This document shows positions 1-5,347 of a stretch of DNA of 5,347 nucleotides, piece after piece (the first letter of the stretch is position 1; each line of letters starts with the position of its first letter). The stretch spans positions 1-5,347 of the forward strand of contig NATF01000111.1 of the NCBI GenBank assembly GCA_002085205.1, read 5' to 3'. The notes beneath the pieces are model-generated. The model was not told the origin of the DNA. It worked only from the letters and a program-made list of their open reading frames with translations, and did not search any database. The position numbers were made by a program, and so were the translations under genes. Source of the stretch: Candidatus Cloacimonas sp. 4484_275. GTDB taxonomy: Bacteria; Cloacimonadota; Cloacimonadia; Cloacimonadales; TCS61.

Positions 1-1387
1 TTAACATTGATTTGTTGCAAATTCGTGTTGCTCACGATCATGGTTTCCAATTCTTTCATTCTTCTGATGAGAGCAACACTGCTATCGATGTGTTTTATGG
101 CTTCATCCAAAATTTCGGGATTATGAGATTCCTGAAAGATTCTGATAGCGCTTCTGATAATGGAAAAATCGTTAATAAGGTCGTGCCTGAGAATTTTGTT
201 TATCAAATTCAGATGTTCTCGGTGCGAGCTTAATTCCTGCAAAAGTTTTTGTTGTTTGTCCACATTTTGTTTTAGTGTTTCGTTCAAATTTAGAAGTTCC
301 ACATTTTTCAAACGGAAAATTTCCGCTTCTTTTTTCTTTTTTTCCGTTTCAAATTTGGTTTCCAATTCGATAATTTTATTTCGGGTTTTTTCCGACAGCA
401 ATTCCTCTTTCAGATGAGTAAATTTTTTGTAATATCGGAAAGCTTTTTCAAATTCTTTTTTTTCGGAAAAAAGGGTTGCCATATTGCTGTAAATATCTTT
501 CAAAAGATATTTGTCGTCCAATTCTTTAGCGTGAGTTAATCCCTGATTAAGATATTTTTCCGCGTTTACCAAATCTTTTTTGGAAAGGAAAAGCGAACCG
601 ATATTACTGAGGGCGATAATTTCTCCGCGTAAGTTATGAGATTTTTTTTCAATTTCAAGAGACTTAAAATAAAAGTCCAACGCTTTATCGATATTTCCGA
701 GTTTGCTGTACACGCTTCCCAGATTCACATAAGAAAATACATATTCGCTTTCCGCGCCTATTTCTTTTTTGATTGCCAGAGCCTTTTCATAGAATTCGAG
801 AGCGGTTTTATAATCGTTTTTATCAAAATAAATCGTGCCGATGTTATTAAGTGTGTAACTAATTTCCAATTTATCATTGATTTTTTCTTTGATTTCCAGG
901 GCTTGATAATGATATTTAAGAGCTTTATCGTAATTGTGAAGTTTTCTGTAAACTATTCCCAAATTGTTTAGTATTTTTGAATAAAGATGGTCCTTTCGCG
1001 GAATTTCTTCGCAATATGAAAGCGCTTGCAAATATAAATCGATTGCTTTATCGTAATTATTTAAACAATCATAAGTTATGGCGGTGTTGTTGCGATATCC
1101 GCTTTCTTTCCGATTTGCTCTAAAATGGAGAAAGATTGAAGATAATATTTTAGGGCTTCTTCGTAATTTTTTTCGTAATGATTGGCAAGAGCCAAGAGAT
1201 AAAACGCGAGTTCTTTTTCGGAGAGTAACTTTGAGTTTTTCGATAATAATTCCAGCGCCTGTTTGCTGTAGTTTTTGCTTTCTACGGGAGATTCCGAAAC
1301 GAGTTTGTCTGCAAGTTTCAAGAGTTCCGAGATTTGTTCTTTTTCATTTACCGTCGGTTCTTTCGGAGATTCGTATTTTTTTTTCAT
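1..1387 (-). pseudogene. TPR-repeat sensor histidine kinase, frameshifted, 3' end outside window
   Basis: Probably a cytoplasmic sensor kinase: TPR repeats would bind a partner and a histidine would start a phosphorelay. Translation starts at ATG 1387-1385 (MKKKYESPKE) and runs in frame to A99. It then hits a TAA at 1078-1076 because one base is missing near 1090-1091. Restoring one A (GCAAAC for GCAAC) joins it to an open frame that runs off the left edge, giving 462 residues here. About seven TPR units fill residues 60-330, with repeated patterns such as NNYDKAIDLYLQAL, HNYDKALKYHYQALEI and NDYKTALEFYEKAL. A charged, probably coiled-coil linker follows (about 331-395). Next is a DHp-like helix with LRHDLIND, whose His402 (codon 185-183) is the likely phospho-acceptor. 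The ATPase domain would lie beyond position 1. No signal peptide or membrane segment is visible. It starts 5 nt after the membrane-protein gene, with only a weak ribosome site. The TPR call is firm. The kinase call rests on the H-box alone. Confidence 0.8.
1088..1093 (-). other. single-base frameshift within TPR kinase gene
   Basis: The upstream frame reads G-K-K-A-D-I-A-T-T-P-P-stop. The downstream TPR frame reads N-N-T-A-I-T-Y-D-C-L-N-N-Y-D-K-A. Adding one A after GCA (plus-strand T near 1090-1091) yields A-D-I-A-N-N-T-A, which matches the spacing of the neighbouring TPR units. The simplest explanation is loss of one A from a run of three. The exact base cannot be fixed within the run. Confidence 0.8.
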
Positions 1388-1392
1388 AATAA

Positions 1393-1809
1393 TTAATCCG
1401 AAAATGCCGAAGTGTAAACTTCCACGGTAGCATGACCGATTTCACTTTTGTCTTTTAACGGCATGTTAAATTTTTGCAGTATTTTCACATAATGTTTTTT
1501 GCTTCGAGCGGGAATTTCATTTTGAGTGATTTTGCTTGCCAATTCTTCGCCGGATTTTGTGAATACGCGAATAATAAAAGATTTCTTCAATGGTATCGAT
1601 GCCAAATTTTGTACATAATAAGAAACTTCTATGCTCACGCGCGTGATTTCCGTAATTTTCACATCGCTGATAATAATCGGTTTTGCCTGATTTTTTTTCC
1701 AACAATTGCGCATCAAGATTCCCATGATGATAGCGAGCATCAATAACAATTTGATTGTAACCGGAACCGGTCTTTTTACATTCCAATCAAGTCGTTCGAA
1801 CTTCGGCAT
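1393..1809 (-). CDS. small single-pass membrane protein with C-terminal beta-rich domain
   Basis: I do not recognise this 138-residue protein as a named family. The N-terminus is short and basic (residues 1-20, including WNVKRPVP). A hydrophobic stretch follows at about 17-33 (VTIKLLLMLAIIMGILM) and is ended by positive residues (RNCWKK), so it looks like an uncleaved anchor; there is no lipobox. Residues 44-133 alternate hydrophobic and polar residues, with the pattern VSYYVQNLASIPL, then FIIRVFTKSGEEL, then a polar IPARSKKHYVKI strand. This resembles FxLYD- or LEA14-like immunoglobulin-type beta-sandwich domains, which is a pattern-based guess. ATG 1809-1807 is chosen because GAGGA lies 8 nt upstream (1818-1822), inside the last codons of gpmI. 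The gap to gpmI is 3 nt and to the TPR kinase 5 nt, so it is surely cotranscribed. The protein may be an accessory to the kinase, but nothing in the sequence proves that. Confidence 0.75.
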   Translation of the reverse strand: MPKFERLDWNVKRPVPVTIKLLLMLAIIMGILMRNCWKKNQAKPIIISDVKITEITRVSIEVSYYVQNLASIPLKKSFIIRVFTKSGEELASKITQNEIPARSKKHYVKILQKFNMPLKDKSEIGHATVEVYTSAFSD

Positions 1810-1812
1810 TTT

Positions 1813-3302
1813 TTAAGTCCTCAACAAAGATTTCCCAGTCATTTCTTCCGGTTGCGGAATATTCATAATCTGCAAAATCGTGGGAGCAACATCGCAAAGA
1901 GCACCGTCTTTCACGGAAAAATTGTTATTGTTTCTCAAAGAAATAACTATCGGAACGGGATTCGTGCTGTGTGCCGTGAAAATGTTTCCGTTCTCATCAA
2001 GCATTTTTTCCGCATTTCCGTGGTCGGCAATCATCACAATATTGTAATCGTTTTCCGTCGCAGCGGGAACTATTTCGCCGATACATTTGTCGATTGTTTC
2101 CACTGCTTTCACGGCTGCCTCAAAAACTCCCGTGTGACCGACCATATCGCAATTGGCAAAATTCGTCACAATCAAATGATATTTTTGCGAATTTAAGGAT
2201 TCCACAAGTTTGTCTTTTACTTCAAATGCGCTCATTTCCGGTTTTAAGTCGTAAGTGGCAACTTTGGGAGACGGAACGAGAATTCTATCTTCGTACGGAA
2301 ACGGTTTTTCCACTCCGCCGTTAAAGAAAAAGGTTACATGAGCATATTTTTCCGTTTCCGCAAGTCTTAATTGTCTCAAACGATGATTTGAAATAACTTC
2401 TCCGAGAATATTTTTGAGCGGTTCGGGTCGGAATGCAACTTCGACGAGAGGATTGAATTCAATGTCGTATTCGCTGAAACTGACATATTTGAGATTTGTG
2501 AATTTTTTTGTTTCAAATTTATCGAAATCGGGATAAATGAATGTGCGAGTGATTTCTCGGGCGCGGTCGGCTCGAAAGTTAAAAAAAATGATACTGTCGT
2601 TGTCTTCCACTTTGGCAACCGGTCGTCCGTTTTCCAAAATCACTTTGGGAACAATAAATTCATCCGTTATGTTCTGATCGTAACTTTTTTGAATTGCCGT
2701 TACGGGATCGTCGAAAAATTCGCCTTCTCCCCAAACAATCGCTTTATAAGCTTTTTCAATTCTTTCCCAACGATTATCTCTGTCCATCGCGTAATATCTG
2801 CCGGAAATTGTGGCTATTTTACCGATTCCGATTTCTTTTGCTTTTTCCTTCCGTCCATAAAGGCATGATAAAAAACCTGTTTCAAACCTTGTTGTTTGCA
2901 CAATTTCAAAAGCGCCCAAAGATGAATGTTATTGCTGTGAACATTGCCGTCCGAAAGCAATCCGAAAAGATGGAGTTTGCTTCCGTTTTTTTTCACATGT
3001 TCTATCGCATGTAACAATGCTTCGTTTTGGGAAAATTCGCCTGTCTCAATTTTTTTATCAATCAAAGTATTAAGCTGATAAACCACTCTGCCGGCACCGA
3101 TATTCAAATGTCCGACTTCCGAATTTCCCATAATTCCTTCGGGAAGACCGACATTGAGTCCGGAAGTCAAAAGCGTGGCGTGCGGATTTTCCGCCTGAAA
3201 TTTATCTAAATTGGGTTTATGAGCAGCCGCAATCGCGTTTCCGTATTTATTTTCATTTATGCCGTATCCATCCAAAATGAGAAGAAGAACTTTTTTATAC
3301 AT
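1813..3302 (-). pseudogene. gpmI: 2,3-bisphosphoglycerate-independent phosphoglycerate mutase, broken by an out-of-frame deletion
   Basis: The family interconverts 3- and 2-phosphoglycerate in glycolysis/gluconeogenesis in the cytosol, using two Mn ions and a phosphoserine. Two overlapping frames encode it. The N-terminal part (3302-2814) has metal ligand D11 in LILDGYG, nucleophile S61 in GNSEVGH, substrate His122 in SDGNVHSN and R152 in FMDGR, then runs into nonsense. The C-terminal part, in the -1 frame, is homologous from about 2846 to stop 1813. It keeps SGRYYAMDRDNRW, FFNFRADRARE, the TEKYAHVTFFFNGG lysine, NFANCDMVGHTG, MIADHGNAE and the TAHSTNP histidine. The joined parts give about 497 residues against a usual length near 510. 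The missing stretch follows DGR and includes the conserved Asp of DGRD. Start ATG 3302-3300 has AAGGAG 5 nt upstream and begins at the expected point for the family. It is the first gene of the minus-strand operon. As written, no active enzyme can be made. Confidence 0.93.
2835..2853 (-). other. deletion/frameshift junction within gpmI
   Basis: On the minus strand the codons for M-D-G-R (2858-2847) are in the N-terminal frame. From the K-E-K-A-K-E-I-G codons (about 2846 downward) homology continues in the -1 frame. Family members I remember have about 17-18 residues between DGR and the KEIG-like segment, starting with Asp and often reading D-T-P-P or D-V-G-P. Only about four remain here. The loss must be of length 3n+1, roughly 40-46 nt. 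The size is an estimate from remembered homologues. Confidence 0.8.
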
Positions 3303-3307
3303 CGAAT

Positions 3308-3313
3308 CTCCTT
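3308..3313 (-). promoter_or_regulatory. ribosome binding site of gpmI
   Basis: AAGGAG on the minus strand lies 5 nt before ATG 3302-3300. It is a strong Shine-Dalgarno match and fixes the MYKKVLLLILDGYG start. Confidence 0.8.
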
Positions 3314-3351
3314 GAAAAAACCAAACAATTTTTTTTTAAAGTGGTGTCAAG

Positions 3352-3367
3352 TAAGAAGATATTCTTA
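3352..3367. promoter_or_regulatory. candidate operator palindrome
   Basis: TAAGAA (3352-3357), GATA, TTCTTA (3362-3367) is a perfect 6-bp inverted repeat. It extends to CAAG (3348-3351) and CTTG (3369-3372) if one unpaired T is allowed at 3368. It lies between the two divergent TTGACA boxes, where a dimeric repressor or activator could act on both genes. AT-rich palindromes of this size do arise by chance, so binding is inference. Confidence 0.4.
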
Positions 3368-3440
3368 TCTTGCTCTTAAAATCGTTCTTGACATCAAAAA
3401 AAGCGATTTGAATTTTACTTTTTTCATTGGAAGTTAAATT

Positions 3441-3458
3441 CTACACAAACGAGTGTAG
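3441..3458 (+). promoter_or_regulatory. hairpin/inverted repeat in the oxidoreductase leader
   Basis: CTACAC (3441-3446), loop AAACGA, GTGTAG (3453-3458) is a perfect 6-bp stem. It ends 32 nt before the ATG at 3491 and 24 nt before the GAGG ribosome site. No T-run follows, so it does not look like a terminator. It could be an operator half-site pair or a 5' leader structure. Confidence 0.35.
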
Positions 3459-3490
3459 TTTGGAAAAAGATAAAAGATTAATGAGGTTAT

Positions 3491-4474
3491 ATGCTGAAAA
3501 TCGGAATTATCGGAGTAGGACGGTTCGGAAAAAATCACGCAAGAATTTTGGCAAAAAACGAAAATTGCGAATTGATAGGAATTTATGACAAAAATACGAA
3601 AAAAGCCGCCCGAATTGCCGCTGAACTGAATACCTTTGCCTTTGCCAAAGCGGAAGAACTTCTGAACAGAATTGAAGCCGTCGTAATTGTCGTTACCACT
3701 ACTTTTCATTACGAAATCGCCAAATCGGCTCTAATAAAGGGCGTTCATGTTTTCATTGAAAAACCGATAACTTCCGAATTGTGGCAAGCGGAAGAATTGA
3801 TTCGGTTGGCAAAAGAAAAAAATCTGAAGATACAAGTCGGTCACATTGAAAGATTTAATCCGATTATTATGCAGATAGTTGATAAAATCGATAATCCTGT
3901 TTTTGTGGAATGTCACCGAATTGCTCCATTTACGGCACGCGCCACAGATGTTCCCGTGATTTTGGATATGATGATTCACGACATCGATTTAATCCTTTCC
4001 TTTGTAAAAAGCGAAATAAAAGATATTCAGGCAATCGGTTCGGGAGTGATGACAAAAAATATCGATATTGCGAATGCAAGACTTGAGTTTGTAAACGGAA
4101 CCGTGGCAAATATCACTTCCAGCAGAATTTCTATGAAAAGTTCCAGACAAATAAGAATATTCCAAAAAGACTCTTATTTTTCGGTTGATTTTCAATTAAA
4201 AAAAGCGACTTATATCAAGAAATCGAAGCATCTTTATAAGGTTTTGCCGAAGATACTTTTGGGAAAATACGAAAATATTAAAACGGAAGATGTGGTGGAT
4301 ATTCAGCAATTTAACGCCGAACATCAAGAGAAAGACGCGCTTACTCTGGAATTGGAATCGTTTATCAATGCGGTAAAATTCGATGTTACCCCGATTGTGG
4401 ATGGAAAAGCCGGAACTGACGCGCTGAAAATCGCATTGGAAATAATGGAAAAAATTGAAAAAAAGGAAAATTAA
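3491..4474 (+). CDS. Gfo/Idh/MocA-family NAD(P)-dependent oxidoreductase
   Basis: This 327-residue cytosolic dehydrogenase has the usual family length. The N-terminal Rossmann fold opens with the dinucleotide motif GIIGVGRFG (residues 5-13). The EKP motif is at 90-92 (K91 catalytic), followed by GHIERFNP at 118-125. The DxxxH motif is D159 to H163 in LDMMIHDIDLIL, supplying the usual catalytic Asp/His. The C-terminal half is the mixed alpha/beta substrate domain. Members oxidise a hydroxyl of a sugar or sugar nucleotide. The EKP/GHIERFNP/MIHDID combination recalls the subgroup that includes UDP-GlcNAc 3-dehydrogenases (GnnA-like) of lipid A 2,3-diamino-sugar synthesis, but that subgroup call is from memory. 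No partner aminotransferase or acyltransferase is visible here. Start ATG 3491 has GAGG at 3483-3486, and the Rossmann strand begins at residue 3, as expected. It stands alone, divergent from gpmI and followed by a palindromic element. The frame is intact. Confidence 0.9.
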   Translation: MLKIGIIGVGRFGKNHARILAKNENCELIGIYDKNTKKAARIAAELNTFAFAKAEELLNRIEAVVIVVTTTFHYEIAKSALIKGVHVFIEKPITSELWQAEELIRLAKEKNLKIQVGHIERFNPIIMQIVDKIDNPVFVECHRIAPFTARATDVPVILDMMIHDIDLILSFVKSEIKDIQAIGSGVMTKNIDIANARLEFVNGTVANITSSRISMKSSRQIRIFQKDSYFSVDFQLKKATYIKKSKHLYKVLPKILLGKYENIKTEDVVDIQQFNAEHQEKDALTLELESFINAVKFDVTPIVDGKAGTDALKIALEIMEKIEKKEN

Positions 4475-4490
4475 AAAAATATTGGTAAAA

Positions 4491-4588
4491 TTGATGAATT
4501 CGTAAAAAGACAAAAGTTGTCATTCTGAGCGTAGTCGAACTCAAGATGACATTTTCAAGTTTGAAACGACTTTTTACGAAACCGTCAA
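4491..4588. repeat. 98-bp nested palindromic repeat element (MITE/REP-like)
   Basis: The outer arms are TTCGTAAAAAG (4499-4509) and its exact complement CTTTTTACGAA (4570-4580). The symmetry extends outward to TTGA (4491-4494) and TCAA (4585-4588), with mismatches at three of the eight outer-flank positions. Nested inside is the hairpin at 4518-4551. The core GTCATTCTGAGCG is, as I recall, a widespread dispersed palindrome in unrelated bacterial genomes. The CTTTTTACGAAACCGTCA end also resembles dispersed repeats I have seen in other anaerobes. There is no room for a protein, so any mobility would need a transposase elsewhere. It lies between the oxidoreductase stop and asnS, where it may also end or stabilise the upstream transcript. 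Confidence 0.75.
4518..4551. terminator. inner hairpin with GTCATTCTGAGCG core, possible terminator
   Basis: TGTCATTCTGAG (4518-4529) pairs with CTCAAGATGACA (4540-4551) around a 10-nt loop. Ten of 12 positions match, with a two-base internal mismatch. A4 (4512-4515) and T4 (4552-4555) can extend the stem. A short ATTTT tract follows, so it could act as a weak bidirectional terminator 43 nt after the oxidoreductase stop. The structure is plain; the terminator role is inference. Confidence 0.45.
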
Positions 4589-4597
4589 AATTGAATG

Positions 4598-4603
4598 AAG
4601 GAG
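4598..4603 (+). promoter_or_regulatory. ribosome binding site of asnS
   Basis: AAGGAG lies 10 nt before ATG 4614. It is the only good start signal here, and it sits 9 nt beyond the palindromic element, so the asnS leader begins in or just after that element. No separate promoter is obvious between 4475 and 4597. Confidence 0.75.
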
Positions 4604-4613
4604 AAAAATAAAT

Positions 4614-5347
4614 ATGAAAACGGTGGAAATAAAAGAAATTGAAAAATATCTCGGCGAAGAAGTAAAATTACGCGGTTGGATAAGAAATTATCGGAAAGGA
4701 AGCAGTAAATTACGATTCATCGAATTTAGAGACGGAACCGGTGAAATTCAAGCCGTTGCGTTTAAACCGGAAATGGGAGAAGAAAATTTTGAGGAAACGA
4801 AAAAGATTACCATAGAATCTTCCGCCGAATTAATCGGTGTTCCCAACAAACATCCGAAGCGGGAAAATGAATTTGAATTTCAATTGAAAAAACTTAATAT
4901 TATCAATCTCGCTGCCGAATATCCGATTTCCAAAAAAGAACACGGACCGGATTTCTTGCTTTCCAACAGACATTTGTGGATTCGTTCCCGCAAACAAAAC
5001 GCAATTCTTAAAATTCGTCATACCGTTTACTTTGCAATTTCCGATTATTTGAACAAAAATGGTTTTTATCGGTTTGATTCTCCGATTTTAACGCCGAATG
5101 CCTGCGAAGGAACGACAACCCTTTTTCAAGTTCCTTACTTTGATGAAGGTTTTGCTTATCTTTCTCAATCGGGACAGCTGTATTTGGAAACCGGAATTAT
5201 GAGTTTGGGGAAAGTTTACGATTTCGGACCGGTTTTTAGAGCGGAAAAATCGAAAACCAGAAAGCATCTTACCGAATTTTGGATGATGGATGCGGAAGCC
5301 GCTTTCGTAGAACACGAAGAAAATATGAAGATTCAGGAAGAACTTAT
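4614..5347 (+). CDS. asnS: asparaginyl-tRNA synthetase, N-terminal 244 residues
   Basis: This class IIb aminoacyl-tRNA synthetase charges tRNA-Asn with asparagine using ATP in the cytosol. The frame is open to the right edge with no stop; family members are about 430-470 residues, so roughly half is visible. Residues 1-105 are the OB-fold anticodon-binding domain (VKLRGWIRNYRKGSSKLRF, then FRDGTGEIQAVAF). The catalytic domain begins near 125. Motif 1 is around FYRFDSPILTP (151-161) and is followed by NACEGTTTLFQV. SQSGQLYLE (184-192) precedes motif 2, GPVFRAEKSKTRKHLTEFW (205-223), with the FRAE arginine R209. SGQL and EFWMMDAE point to AsnRS; archaeal-type AspRS typically has SPQLYKQ and a different motif 2 tail. 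That distinction is family knowledge and not a computed alignment. The start is chosen by AAGGAG 10 nt upstream and by the normal OB-fold N-terminus. The gene is intact as far as seen. Its presence implies direct tRNA-Asn charging. Confidence 0.93.
   Translation, partial: MKTVEIKEIEKYLGEEVKLRGWIRNYRKGSSKLRFIEFRDGTGEIQAVAFKPEMGEENFEETKKITIESSAELIGVPNKHPKRENEFEFQLKKLNIINLAAEYPISKKEHGPDFLLSNRHLWIRSRKQNAILKIRHTVYFAISDYLNKNGFYRFDSPILTPNACEGTTTLFQVPYFDEGFAYLSQSGQLYLETGIMSLGKVYDFGPVFRAEKSKTRKHLTEFWMMDAEAAFVEHEENMKIQEEL

Larger units (their letters stand above)
3303..3490. promoter_or_regulatory. divergent intergenic promoter region between gpmI operon and oxidoreductase gene
   Basis: This 188-bp gap separates two divergent genes, so it must hold both promoters. 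TTGACA boxes occur on the plus strand at 3388-3393 and on the minus strand at 3350-3345. Together they form a longer inverted repeat, TGTCAAG (3345-3351) and CTTGACA (3387-3393). Neither has a convincing TATAAT at 16-18 bp: the plus strand offers AATTTT at 3411-3416 and the minus strand TGTTTG at 3327-3322. The minus box would also place the transcript start almost on the gpmI ribosome site. The promoter assignments are therefore tentative, though a regulatory region is certain to lie here. Confidence 0.5.

Noticed and set aside
12..971. Plus-strand open frames of 73-111 codons across the left third
   Set aside because: They are rich in Phe/Ile/Ser, as expected for the complement of a Lys/Glu-rich TPR gene. 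They lack ribosome sites and match no family; they are shadows.
922..1058. 14-base direct repeat GCTTTATCGTAATT (922-935 and 1045-1058) as a possible DNA repeat or CRISPR-like unit
   Set aside because: Both copies encode the same N-Y-D-K-A core of successive TPR units, so this is protein repeat similarity. Spacing and the rest of the units do not match a CRISPR array.
1076..1100. Programmed frameshift in the TPR kinase gene
   Set aside because: There is no X-XXY-YYZ slippery heptamer around GCAACAACACC and no obvious stimulatory structure. A one-base loss is simpler.
2838..2850. Programmed -1 frameshift in gpmI at GGAAAAAGC (G AAA AAG in the upstream frame)
   Set aside because: The run is near a slippery site and the shift direction is right. 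A slip would still omit the Asp of DGRD and about 14 conserved residues, and P-site re-pairing of the AAA-decoding tRNA on GAA is poor. A deletion explains everything.
2847..2919. Separate gene starting at the in-frame ATG at 2919 for the C-terminal half of gpmI
   Set aside because: The first 20-odd residues from that ATG are the antisense-of-homology frame of the N-terminal half, and there is no ribosome site. Homology begins only at about 2846.
4196..4513. Minus-strand open frame of 105 codons over the end of the dehydrogenase
   Set aside because: Its Phe-rich composition mirrors the Lys-rich coding strand, and it has no start signal. It is antisense shadow.
4475..4613. Small RNA or tRNA gene in the gap before asnS
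   Set aside because: No tRNA cloverleaf or T-loop sequence is visible. The structure present is fully accounted for by the nested palindrome.
1..5347. A previously undescribed defence or mobile system
   Set aside because: Every sizeable gene but one belongs to a familiar housekeeping or signalling family, and no nuclease, transposase, toxin-antitoxin pair or phage gene is seen.

Overview
The window is AT-rich bacterial DNA with ordinary protein-coding structure: good Shine-Dalgarno sequences, short gaps and two divergent transcription units. An independent (cofactor-free) phosphoglycerate mutase, a TPR histidine kinase, a Gfo/Idh/MocA dehydrogenase, an asparaginyl-tRNA synthetase and a GTCATTCTGAGCG-type palindromic repeat together suggest an anaerobic Gram-negative, perhaps of the FCB group or a candidate phylum such as Cloacimonadota. 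That placement is inference from gene style only; no rRNA or other marker is present.

Minus strand, read right to left from 3302 to the left edge, is a tight three-gene operon. It holds gpmI (3302-1813), a small single-pass membrane protein (1809-1393), and a tetratricopeptide-repeat sensor histidine kinase (1387 to beyond position 1). The gaps are 3 and 5 nt. Two of these genes are broken as given. gpmI carries an out-of-frame deletion near 2842-2853 that removes the catalytic Asp of its DGRD motif and roughly 14 residues in all. The kinase gene has a single-base loss near 1090-1091. Everything downstream of each lesion still reads cleanly in the shifted frame, so the lesions are either very recent or sequencing/assembly errors.

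Plus strand, from 3491, holds an intact Gfo/Idh/MocA-family NAD(P)-dependent oxidoreductase (3491-4474). A 98-bp nested palindromic repeat element follows (4491-4588), and then the first 244 codons of asnS (4614 to beyond the right edge).

The 188-bp divergent intergenic region (3303-3490) holds back-to-back TTGACA boxes around a TAAGAA-gata-TTCTTA palindrome, and a 6-bp-stem hairpin in the oxidoreductase leader. The palindrome is a candidate shared operator. The genes do not form one recognisable pathway: there is glycolysis plus envelope/sensory functions on one side, and sugar-nucleotide or sugar oxidation plus translation on the other. I see no evidence for a novel defence, mobile or biosynthetic system. 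The points most worth a second look are the two frame lesions, the palindromic element and the divergent regulatory region.
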